From Chara braunii (lineage: Eukaryota > Streptophyta > Charophyceae > Charales > Characeae), in NCBI GenBank assembly GCA_003427395.1, contig BFEA01000077.1, positions 279,361 through 306,492 on the forward strand: DNA of 27,132 nt, read 5' to 3'. The position numbers and the translations under genes were made by a program. The notes beneath the pieces are model-generated. The model saw only the letters and a list, made by a program, of their open reading frames with translations. It had not been told where the DNA came from and ran no database searches. Below, one piece after another: positions 9,086 through 17,753 of the stretch (its first letter is position 1; every line of letters begins with the position of its first letter).

Positions 9086-9126
9086 GTTGTTAAAAAAAAG
9101 GAAAAAATGGTACCTGGCAACCACAC

Positions 9127-9179
9127 CCATCTCGCTGATTTCGCTCATTCGCTGTTCACCGTCATTGCTGATGTTGTTA

Positions 9180-9231
<52 letters not shown>

Positions 9232-9958
9232 CCTCGTCAACCTTACCACCCTTCACTCCAATCTCACCCATTCCCAGCCTATCCCCCACCACAACCACCG
9301 CCTCTACTATGAACCCCTGCTCCACCTCCCACTCGTCCTCCTGATCTCCATCACCCTGCTGCAGATGAGTGACACCATCTGCGTCGGCAATCTCGGCGCC
9401 GACCTGAAAAGAGAGCGCCGTCAAGTAATCGCACCGTCCTCCAGCCCCCTCCTCATGTTCATATCTGTCCCACACATCCCCTTCACGGCCCATCGAACTC
9501 TCTACCTCCCAGTCCACACACCCTACACAAATGTTAGCGTAGTAGCCGACCACGTCTTCATCATCGTGCACACCATCACCAGCATGCGAGACGTCGTCTT
9601 CCGTGTCGAAAAAAATATCTCCATGTTGCAACTCCCTCACCAATTCCATCGCGTTCCCGAAAAACTGCGCCCCTGTGTTTGTCATTGTTTCTCTCTCAGC
9701 TGGCGCTACCCCTGCCCTTGCGTCTCGGACAGCCATGTCACCAACAGCAGATGCCACGTGGCCAATCAAGGAGCCACACACGTGTGCTGGGCGCGCGCAC
9801 CGGCCCAGTGTCCGAGGACCTTCTCTCCCCAGGCGCTCGTCGAGCCTGGGGAACCGGGTCTGACTGGTCCGCCGGCGTCGAGGCGCTAGCGCAAGCACAG
9901 CACCATCAGTGATCAGCATTCCCCTGACCGACCAGTAACTCCCGCCCTCTCTTATCAT
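9127..9958 (-). CDS. acidic poly-Asn open frame, unknown function (uncertain gene)
   Basis: A minus-strand frame is open from 9958 to 8864. I regard only the part down to about 9127 as possibly coding, because the rest reads through a poly-A tract and the tail copy at 9039. The sequence is rich in Asp/Glu/Gly (FFDTEDDV, DGVHDDEDVV, GDGDQEDEWEVEQG) and ends in an Asn run from an AAC repeat (9171-9231). An internal Met at about 9685 (MTNTGAQFFGNAMELVREL) may be the better start. The opposite strand is also open here (9026-9889), which is usual in GC-rich DNA, so openness alone is weak evidence. No domain, signal peptide or membrane segment is seen. Confidence 0.35.
9171..9231. repeat. (GTT)n / (AAC)n microsatellite
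   Basis: About 20 GTT units with two GAT/ATT interruptions. On the minus strand the repeat would encode an Asn run inside the acidic open frame. Confidence 0.95.
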
Positions 9959-9959
9959 C

Positions 9960-10134
9960 GAGACGCCTGTTATTAGTTGGTCCAGTATCAGGTACCTCGA
10001 CAGCTTCTACTGAAAATCACCGGGTTGCGGCTCTGACTTACAACGAAGGCCCTCGAAGGTCCCAGCAGGTCCTTCAGTAGAATAAGGAAGGCCCTGGAAA
10101 GGTAACTCTAAGAGGAGCCAACAAGGTCCCAGCG
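9960..10134. other. unassigned stretch between the acidic frame and the degenerate tail copy
   Basis: No motif or convincing frame is visible. It contains short GGCCCT(C/G)GAA-like repeats. A minus-strand open frame running through 10007-10234 crosses the tail copy and is not credible as a gene. Confidence 0.35.
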
Positions 10135-10262
10135 GTGAAGATAGGTCCAACCTATTAGTGGAGGTGATAAGAGCATCCCCCACAAATAGGACGCCTATAA
10201 AAGATGGGTCCAATCTATTGGTAGGGAGCTGCACCTGCTGGAAACCGGGTCCAACATCCCAT
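10135..10262 (-). repeat. degenerate minus-strand copy of the LINE tail
   Basis: Reading the minus strand from 10262: GGGATGTTGG, the CCGGTTTCC block, CAGCAGGTGCAGCTCCC and a ccaatagattgg block all match the tail family. Farther on, gggatgctcttatcac recalls the loop of the third hairpin. No poly-A end or duplication is visible. Hairpin 1 still pairs, with one G-T wobble. Confidence 0.55.
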
Positions 10263-10598
10263 TTTACAAAGCAGGAGCCAAAATTGAGTCGTAATCATAG
10301 AAGGAGGACATAATTGATTGCCGTCGTGCGAGGGGATTGACTGCCCATGGGCACCATCCAACCAGTACCCCTAGTCTACAGAGCGTGAGGCTCCTCCCCT
10401 CCCTTGCCACGTGGCAGGAGCCCCCTGCCCGTCAAAACCCAAAATACAGACATTAGACTGAATCAGTTCTCCTAACCTATATGAGGCGCCTTCCCACTCA
10501 CACCATATGGCCAATCCCCAATGTATAAGGAGTCTTTGCTCAAGAATGTGTGGTGAAGAGTAGGGGAGAGAAAAGACACCCTCCTCGAATCCAATAAA

Positions 10599-10876
10599 GT
10601 GGATAGGAGTAATCCAAGTCAACTTAGGTCATGTTGAATCATAAGTGGACAGGAGTAATCCAAGTCAACTTACGTCATGTTGAATCATAAGTGGATAGGA
10701 GTAATCCAAGTCAAGTTAAGTCATTTTGAATCATAGGTGAATAGGAGTAATCCAAGTCAACTTAGGTCATGTTGAATCATNCATAAGTGGATAGGAGTAA
10801 TCCAAGTCAAGTTAAGTCATTTTGAATCATAGGTGAATAGGAGTAATCCAAGTCAACTTAGGTCATGTTGAATCAT
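10599..10876 (+). repeat. 46-bp tandem repeat, about six units, interrupted by one N
   Basis: Units begin gtgga(t/c)aggagtaatccaag at 10599, 10645, 10691, 10737, 10787 and 10833. Units 3-4 and 5-6 are the same pair of variants repeated. The single N (10781) sits exactly between these pairs, within cat-N-cat, so the copy number here may reflect an assembly join. Confidence 0.9.
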
Positions 10877-11046
10877 GGCAAAAACCGATAGCACGACCAA
10901 TCACATGTGATGATCAACTAAATGAAGAGTCATTGGAGACAGAACTGATCAAGACTCTGGCGAAAAATTGGCAGATTGGAGCACAACAATTGAAGTCAAT
11001 ACGCCGCCACCCAGACGAAGCATGAAGGAAGAGGCAAGAAACTCGC

Positions 11047-11205
11047 ACCATGAGCATATGGACATGATGAAAACACGGCCCAAACTCGCCAATCAAGCAG
11101 ACAACAAAACTCGCAGGGGATCAACCATGAGCATATGGACAGGATCAAAACACTGCCCAAACTTGGCAATCAAGCAGACAACACAACACCCATGGGATCA
11201 ACCAT
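11047..11205 (+). repeat. 79-bp direct duplication
   Basis: Accatgagcatatggac starts at 11047 and again at 11126. Each copy runs through ccaaact(c/t)g(c/g)caatcaag and ends with gggatcaacc. The repeat overlaps the tail end of the decayed minus-strand frame. Confidence 0.85.
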
Positions 11206-11280
11206 TCATACTGTTGACCATTCCACGTCAGCAAAAGATTAAAACATGGCACATCAGACAGTGACCCTGAAAATCGTTGC

Positions 11281-12161
11281 AAAGGGTGAAGGATGCAAGT
11301 AACCAAATCCCTCCTAGCCCTAATACTGGTGGATGCTCCCTCAAAGAGCAAAATAGCAGGCGACAAATGTTGTGGTGAGATGAGCGTCACTGGGGACGTT
11401 ACCGCGATGGCCCGTTTTTGAAGAGCCTCGCGTATTCTCTGACCATCGACATACCATGTACCAGCTGAGAGCTCCGCAGCAGAAATCAGAGCAGTTGTCA
11501 TTGTTGTTATGGGTTGAGCAATGAAGTCTGTAGATGAATTGGAGATTGTTGTTGGTGGCATAAATAAATGAACTTGTTGATTGATTTTGGAGCTCCTCCC
11601 CGTCGCAAGATAATACCGAACTGCCCAGAGGAGTGATTGTCATAATTGTGGTTTTTGAAATTGGCAATGCCCCCAAATCGCAGGATGATACAGTGATGCA
11701 TGCAGGAGAAGTCTTCATAGTTGGAGTTTATATAATTGATGTAGTATCCAAAACTGCATCTGTTCATGGTGACGTACCAGATTGAGTGACAAGGGTATGA
11801 CCATAAACGCCATGCTTGCTGACAACACGCCGCCCGATTGATGCACCAACGCAGCACCCTGAGCAAGCTCCATGTCTAACGAATTGTAACAGTGGTTCAA
11901 AATCTTTTCTTTCTGGCGCCAATCAAGCAAAGCGTCAAGCAGGGGATCGGGCCCCTCCTCTAATTCCCAGACCACCTCCAACATACTCTGTAAGGTGTTC
12001 TCCACCCAGCGGACCAGCGAGGTCGCTCCCCCATCGACCTCAGTCCAATCCGGAGCCTACAAGGAGAGAACATCAACCATCTCCTTCAGTCGGCGCCGGT
12101 GAGCAATCATCGTGAGAATCCATTGAGCAGTAGAGTGTTGTAAGTCGCCTGGAGTAGCCAT
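11281..12161 (-). pseudogene. decayed Ser/Thr-rich protein-coding region, unknown family
   Basis: From an ATG at 12161 the minus strand reads MATPGDLQHSTAQWILTM and AHRRRLKEMVDVLSL, then a TAG at 12059-12057. In the same frame it continues with WVENTLQSMLEVVWELEEG and LLDALLDWRQKEKILNH down to about 11830. A different frame (11718-11580) is Ser/Thr-rich, and the original frame resumes at 11561 with SAGTWYVDGQRIREALQKRA. The pattern fits one gene with one nonsense change and compensating shifts. The N-terminal part is helical and charged. A retrotransposon gag is possible by style but I see no zinc knuckle, protease or RT beside it. Function is unknown. Confidence 0.45.
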
Positions 12162-12386
12162 GTCACCTACCTGGTTGCCACGGCAGGGTGACCTGACCAG
12201 ACAGCAGTTGCAAGCACCCAGGCTAATCAGAGACACCTATCCCCTGCTCAGCCCTGGCTGAAGCAGACGTCTTGCAAGCCCGATTGCATGGGGACTTCGG
12301 GAGCTAGGTATGAAAACATGCTACTACAGGTCTTCATGAGGGTGCACAGTGGCTCCCATCTAGCACAGTTGTGTGGCGATGATATT
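12162..12386. other. unassigned stretch upstream of the decayed frame
   Basis: No repeat, motif or open frame that I can support is visible. The minus-strand side would be the 5' flank of the ATG at 12161; no clear TATA element is seen there. Confidence 0.35.
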
Positions 12387-12424
12387 GAGCTGGGAATCCT
12401 CCGTTCCCTCGTGTGTCCCTGGAG
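12387..12424 (-). repeat. 3'-side fragment of the Penelope-like leader repeat
   Basis: Plus strand gagctgggaatcctccgttc and the following 18 bp match 15364-15401 at 33 of 38 positions. It marks the outer limit of the element on its 3' side. Confidence 0.65.
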
Positions 12425-12926
12425 TAATTACTCAAAACTTGCAATGTAGCTGGAGTTTCACTATTACAGAATAACTACATTACATCCAAGCGTTCCCCAC
12501 ACTACGCCTCCACAACCCTTCTACTCCATTTTGCTCAAGCCGTGACGAGCTCTTCGTTGCCCGTGTATAAATACTAGTGTCTCACTTATCGAGAAGTAAA
12601 AAAAAAAAAAAAAAAAAAAATATTAAAAAGAAGAAGAAAAATTATATATTCACGAACTTGAGAATGTTGGCTGATAAGGCTCGCTTTGAGAAAACGTGTC
12701 GCTGTGGTAAGCTTTCAGCTGGTCCTCGACTCCACGGTAACGTGGGATTTACTGACCAGATTCCAGTTCACCCTTGCGCTTCGAGATCCTTGTATCTGCT
12801 ATCGGGTCCTTTGTCGTTTTGTCCGTTCCCAGATCTTTTGTCGACCGATCTTCGTCTGGGTTTTTTTCTTCTAACTGCGCATGTGTTTTCACAGACCCAG
12901 AGTCTTCCAATAGGACAGCCAATGGG
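12425..12926. other. 3' region of the Penelope-like element, with a TATA-like site and poly-A run
   Basis: A TATA-like tataaata lies at about 12564-12571 on the plus strand. About 28 bp later a run of about 22 A (12599-12620) starts. The A run could mark the 3' end of a plus-strand insertion, but no duplication is evident. A minus-strand frame (12958-12749) with DEDRSTKDLGTDKTTKD is hydrophilic and may be an extension of the RT protein in another frame. Open frames on the plus strand here are shadows. Confidence 0.35.
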
Positions 12927-13845
12927 TCAGTTACATTCGGATCCCCCGTTCGACCCATCAGTTACTCTACCTGTCAGGTACAGAGCCCCAAGTAGTCGAG
13001 CAATATCAGCCCAAACCCTTCCTCCCACCCATCTCACCATTTTTCTCGGAGCTCTCACGAAGATCTCAATTGGGTAATCCAACAAGGTGAGTTCTCGGTG
13101 ATACGTCATCAGCACCATGATCAGAACTGAGTCTTCGGACGTGTTAGCATTGATCCTATGTAATGTCCCCATGATCGTAGCAAACTTTTGTTCCTTCGAT
13201 CCGAAAGATCCGTAGCTCTTGGTGGTCTTGTATCGAAAATCCTCCTTATTCCAAACACAGCCCGCATTCTTGAACTTGTGAATTGTCAAAACCTTAGGTG
13301 GCTCTTCAAGCACTATTATCTTTGTTTCCAAGAACTCAGTGATGTTGTTTCCTTTATCAGTTTGTTCCAATACTAGATCTTTGTAATAACAGCTTGAGAT
13401 CTTGTTTAGCCGTTCTTCAGCCTTTTGTCTTTCGTTCCTATCATCGTTATACCAAGTGATAAGCAAGAGATCATCCACAAATCTCCTGCCCCATACCAGT
13501 GATCGATCTTTGCCTAGTGATTTTAGGAAGCCATATTCTGCTTTCATATACACCAGGCAAGCTAGAGAGGGACTTGTATGTCCTCCCATCGGTATTCCTT
13601 TTTTCTGATACAAAATCTCATCAATGTCTGAAAATAATTATTACGGAGCAGAAAATCGACCATTTTGAGTAGATCGATTTCCGACATTTTTCTCCTACAG
13701 ATTTTTCCATTCATGTGCCTTTTCCCCAGATTTTAATCCGTGTCAATCTCTTTCCTTTTTATGCCTGTTTTGTAATAATCCATTCCACCGCACTTCTTAT
13801 CTCATCATGAGGGATCATTGTGAACATTTTTTTTATATCGTATGT
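12927..13845 (-). pseudogene. Penelope-like reverse transcriptase, frameshifted
   Basis: The catalytic motif A TYDIKKMFTMIPHDEI lies at about 13845-13800 with its Asp codon at 13839-13837. Motif B is KKGIPMGGHTSPSLA just after 13613. Motif C is RRFVDDLLLI with both Asp at 13475-13470. Later blocks QKFATIMGTLHRINANTS and YHRELTLLDYPIEIF fit the thumb of Penelope-like RTs. The frame 13613-12927 is intact, but stops between motifs A and B (13790-13620) and a frame change separate it from the N-terminal half. No GIY-YIG module follows. A group II intron RT is unlikely because the X domain and HNH parts are absent. Confidence 0.65.
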
Positions 13846-13965
13846 CCTTAGGATGATGTGTTGTTTCTTCGAAGTATTGTTCACTTTTTTGTTAACTGCT
13901 TGTATCCCTGCTTTCAATTTTTGTGTGGATTCGAGATTGAAGTGTGGTTGTTTCGTTAATCCAAT

Positions 13966-14834
13966 TCACAAACTCAAGATTTTAGTTACATTTTGAGCGG
14001 TAGATCTCACGGGGCTCATGTATGCTGGGCAGATCAGTCTTTTTTTATTTAAATCTTTGTCTTTGCTCATCACAAATGCGTGCCGTATTTTCCCATCCTT
14101 GTTCCGTCTCGCAATCTTGTCCAGTCCCTGCTCGTGAAACTGCTGTCTCATTCTGTGCAAGATACTTTGTTCTTCTTCTCCACTTTTTTCGTAGTTCGGA
14201 TTATCATCGAACATCCTCCTCATCCCTTTGCCATAAAGTAATGGGCATTCTATCAAGGTTTCTCCTGGGTTCCACTCCAGTGGGGACATGAACAAACCAT
14301 CAAAGGCACCTCTGATCCCAACAACGTACTCAGTCAGTACCACACACCCGTGCGCACGATCCTTTCCATCTTGATTCTTAGCCGGTTCTTTGTCAACCCG
14401 AATTTCTTCAATGGTTCCATTGTTTTTTCTCACGCGTCCAAAACTGCGGTTACATTCATCATTCGTCCAGGAGTAGGTATGTTTTCGGAGTTATGTAAGA
14501 AAGTCTTCACGCCGGGAATTTCGCTCAATTTTACCCGAACATGCCCTTCAGTTCTGGGCAGGTTGAAATCTCCGCATGTGCAAGACCCTTCAGTCTTCAC
14601 ATAATGACGGTGATTGTGCAGAATATCCGTCACGGATCTGGCTTTCGTCCAGACCACACACAACTTGTTTTGCAGCAGGTTAGCGAGGTCCTTCGATCGA
14701 ACATCCCTCTGTATCCAATCACATAATTCACCCCGGACTTCTTTCTTATCAATACAAGTACAAAAAGGCAGCTTATCCCTGGAGCCCGTTCCGAACCCCC
14801 GGTAAGGTGCGGTATCTTCTGACAACCCAGACAT
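13966..14834 (-). pseudogene. Penelope-like ORF, N-terminal half with Cys motif
   Basis: The frame opens with ATG at 14834 (MSGLSEDTAPYRGFGTGSR), inside leader repeat unit 1. It includes FCTCIDKKEVRGELCDW, LCVVWTKARSVTDIL, CTCGDFNLPRTEGHV and a PTPGRMMN block, then shifts near 14450 into the frame that runs from 14433 to 13966 (GTIEEIRVDKE, RQQFHEQGLDKIARRNKDG, AFVMSKDKDLNKKRLICPAY). The paired Cys residues suggest a small zinc-binding unit before the RT. The second part, ending with RLICPAYMSPVRS, directly precedes RT motif A and probably is the first RT block. One shift breaks the gene. Confidence 0.55.
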
Positions 14835-15545
14835 GCCGTACTAAGGAACTGCTATGCCAGCCTCAACCCTATGCTACTGACTTGGAGGATAGCCAACCCT
14901 GAGTCTTGAGTTATGATTTGAATCTCTTATCCTTATGTTGTATTACTACAATGTTGTATTGCGTTGATGGTAGAAAGAGCTGGAGGATCGTATATCCCTG
15001 GAGCCCGTTCCGGCCCCGCGGTAAGGTGCAGTACCTCCTGACACTCCCGACATCTCGTACTAAGGAACTGCTATGCCAGCCTCAACCATATGCGCGTACT
15101 CGGAGGATAGCCAACCTTGAGTCATGTGTGTATTACTACAGTGTTCTATTGTGTTGATGGTAGAGAGAATTGCGGATCCTCTGTTCCCTCGTATATCCGT
15201 GGAGCCCGTTCCAGCCCCGGAGTAAGGTGCAGTGCCAACCTCAACCCTAAGCTACGTACTAGGAGGATAGCCAACCCTAAGTCGTGAATCGTGGACTGTA
15301 TCATGGACTGTATCTATTGACCCTGAACAATCTATTAGCCTTGTGTTGTATGGTAATCTGTAAGAGCTGGCAATCCTCTGTTCCCTTGTATGTCCATGGA
15401 GCCCGTTCGGGCCCGGCGGTAAAGTGCAGTATTTCCTGACACCCCCGACATCCCGTACTAAGAAACTGCTATGCCAGCCTCAACCCTTGACTACGTACTT
15501 GGAGGATGACTAGCTCTAAGTCATAATCTGGTATTGAACACAGGA
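14776..15545 (-). repeat. four tandem leader units (about 200 bp) of the Penelope-like element
   Basis: Units begin (plus strand) at about 14776, 14994, 15195 and 15391 with tccntggagcccgttc. Each continues through ggtaa(g/a)gtgc(a/g)gt and, in units 1, 2 and 4, cgtactaagnaactgctatg. They end with a tgttccct(c/t)gta-type block. On the minus strand units 1 and 2 contain the same ORF start (MSG(L/V)S ... TAPYRG ... GTGSRD), so the ORF N-terminus lies in the repeat. Unit 3 has lost about 45 bp. Such reiterated leaders are typical of Penelope-like insertions. I looked for a hammerhead core in the units and found none. Confidence 0.75.
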
Positions 15546-15809
15546 CCTCATGTGAATCATGCAAATGACCTAACCTATTGGCCTAAGCTAGGAAATAGTC
15601 TGTAGCTTCGCTCTGCTGGCCTCGAGTAAACCAAACTGTACAAACCACCCAGCAGTCTCGTGACCACCCCATAGACCAAGGACATCAGGATACCACGTCA
15701 TCGCCCAATCCCAAACAACCATGATCATAATAATAATGGTGATGAAAATAATAAAGGGCAAATAAATGAAAGTAGTAATGAGACAACTACTTGACCTGGA
15801 CAAGAATAG
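15546..15809. other. unassigned stretch before LINE B
   Basis: Mixed sequence with an (ATA/ATG)-rich patch at about 15720-15760. The 5' end of LINE B must lie here or just inside 15810. No gene is seen. Confidence 0.4.
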
Positions 15810-16629
15810 ATGCAGGAGCTGATGCAGATTTTGCAAAAACAAGCACCACTTCCACAGCTGCTCCTGGCAGCAACGAATGAAAGACAGGTAGTAAGATCTG
15901 TTACTGCATCAACAGTTTCTACCGTCTATTCAACGGGTTCAGCCACCAGGAGTTGGTGTCTCATTACATAAAAGAAATAATAATAATGAATTATCAGAAA
16001 ATGACAATATTGCCACAGGCCAGCTCATACTGTTGATGGGGCATGGGCAGCTGCAACAGGGGGCAGATGGACAGCAAGAGCTAAGTGCACAACAGCAAAG
16101 CCCCCAGATGGATATAGACCGGTTGCAGGGGTCCACCAGCTGTACCAGGCACCATCACAACAGCAACCCATCAATCCTTTCTCCGCAACAGGGAATGCTG
16201 CCTCAGCCATCCATCCTATCGCAATATGCACACCCCCCCCCACCACCACACAAGAATGTTTGCAACAGAAATGAGGGCTGCTTAATAATAAGGAGCATTC
16301 TCAACACACACAAAGCCAACTCCCTCAAGGTCCACCATCCCAAGAAGGCCTCGTCTCCTTTCCTTCACCGGTACCTCAGGAAACCAGCATAAGACAGAAA
16401 CTGAGACAGATTTTAGAGAAAGGGCAGGTGTTCAGGCCTCAGGTACCGACATGAAACTTGATTACACCAGTGTGGAAGAAAGGAGGCCGGTGGGAGATTG
16501 GGCTCTCCCCATTGGGGCAGGATCAAATACGGGGCTACATATGTGGAGTATCACAGTGCTGGGGATAGGGTTTTTAAGAGGAATTTGCACGATTTCCTGT
16601 CAAAACACTATGATCCCGGTCCTCAAGGA
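15810..16629 (+). pseudogene. LINE B ORF1, N-terminal part
   Basis: An ATG at 15810 opens MQELMQILQKQAPLPQLLLA and runs to a TAA near 15971. Overlapping frames continue with Gln-rich (QLQQGADGQQELSAQQQ), Pro/Ser-rich (QLPQGPPSQEGLVSFPS) and then RQKLRQILEKGQVFRPQ segments. The conserved domain begins at about 16498 with YGATYVEYHSAGDRVFKRN and reaches DFLSKHYDPGPQ, where insert D cuts it at 16629. At least three frameshifts are needed. Role by position: the ORF1 RNA-binding partner of the LINE. Confidence 0.55.
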
Positions 16630-17750
16630 GTTTGCCCCCAGCTTTTGATCAACGATCGAGGCCATGGATCGTCACTGATGAGGGAAAGGATTGGGTCAGG
16701 GTGGAGAAAGATTGTTTTTCACGTGCTTCCAGTTGGTCAGAACGTGAACGGAGGGGGTGCAGCGCTACCAGGAGCGCTGCGCTTGGTCCAACTGGGTGTG
16801 CTCCACTCGAAGTTGGCGCATTTTCATGAGACGCATGTTTCACACCGCGGCGACTTAGCTTGCAGCATGGCGGGAGTGGCTGAGAGACGAGAGAGAGGGT
16901 GCGGTGTGATGTGGTGACGATGGTGGTGGTGACTGTGTTGCCGGTGCTGTCGAGGGAGAGGGTTGTGCTGGGCTTTCATGTCGTCATGGTTAACATCACG
17001 TGTTTTGGAGGATGTGGTGTTTCACATGAGCAGTTTCTTGTCATCTTGTTGAGGGGGGAGCTTACGGTGGCAGGGGGTTAGTAGGGATGGGCATTTCTTT
17101 CACTCTCGAGACTGTTTGTGACGGGCTGTTGGCAGGCTCAACAGTTTTAGGTTCACAACGTGGAGCGATTCCCCGACGACAGTGAGTTGTGGTCACGGTC
17201 CGAAGATCTCCATTGTTCGACCTTACGCTGAGATGGTATGGTGTGACCACGATGCGGTCGAGATGCCTTCGGTCGATGAGACGGGAGGTGAGGTCTTGAG
17301 GGGGAAGGGATACATTTGTTTTAACATCGTAGGTGTTGGGTGGGGCAGTATGCTTAGCTGGTCGCCTTGCAGGACGACTCCAAAAGCTTTCACAAAGATA
17401 GTGATGATAGTCTTATCAATATTTGTGTCAAGTGTTTTTTTGTAATTTTGAAAGGTGTTTTCATGGATTGTTTTCATAAGCGCTCTCCAAATCTGATTTT
17501 TGATTGGTGATTCATTGGAGTCGATTCGTAGGTAGTTTTCTGAGTGATTGCTCGTGAAGTAATTCCTGAATAGTGCTCTTAGCCCGATTTCGCAATTTAG
17601 CTCGTAACTACTAAATTCGGATAAATCATCTTAAACTTGTAAAATCGAAATTTACTTCATAGATGATCTTCTAGTTCTCAGGTTCGAAAGTCATATCTTA
17701 ATTCCGAGGTCTAAATGCTTTGTTCTGATGTTTACTCGTCTAATTGGAAT
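16630..17750 (+). other. 5' part of insert D, no gene recognised
   Basis: The sequence is GC-rich with several short plus-strand frames (16899-17081, 17182-17445), including AVEMPSVDETGGEVLRGKGY. These are hydrophobic or mixed and break often. I do not recognise a family with confidence. It may derive from a host transcript. Confidence 0.35.
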
Positions 17751-17753
17751 TTT

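Larger units (their letters stand above)
12387..15545 (-). mobile_element. Penelope-like retroelement, broken, with reiterated leader repeats
   Basis: The minus strand carries, in order, four leader repeat units (15545-14776), an N-terminal region with a Cys motif (14834-13966), RT motif A (about 13845-13800), RT motifs B and C (13613-13460) and a post-RT region to 12927. The leader motif recurs as a 38-bp fragment at 12387-12424, beyond the 3' side (33 of 38 identical to 15364-15401). Repeats shared by both ends and tandem partial copies are hallmarks of Penelope-like elements. I find no GIY-YIG nuclease motif after the RT, so it may be of the endonuclease-deficient type. The class assignment rests on RT motif wording and structure. 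Confidence 0.6.

Noticed and set aside
9026-9889. 287-codon plus-strand open frame
   Set aside because: It starts inside the tail copy, encodes the A-run as poly-Lys and the GTT repeat as poly-Val, and overlaps the more protein-like minus frame.
10599-10876. CRISPR-like regular repeats
   Set aside because: The units are contiguous 46-bp tandem repeats with no spacers, in a eukaryotic context.
12577-13077. 166-codon plus-strand open frame over the Penelope-like 3' region
   Set aside because: It reads through a poly-A run and lies antisense to the RT frame.
15200-15260. Telomere-like CCCTAA in the leader repeats
   Set aside because: Only isolated hexamers in a diverged repeat (caaccctaagc, caaccctatgc); there is no array.
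17182-17445. Faint resemblance of AVEMPSVDETGGEVLRGKGY to the acyl-CoA synthetase region around GE(I/V)xVRG
   Set aside because: Only a few residues agree, no other motif of the family (such as the YGxTE block) is convincing, and the frame breaks nearby.
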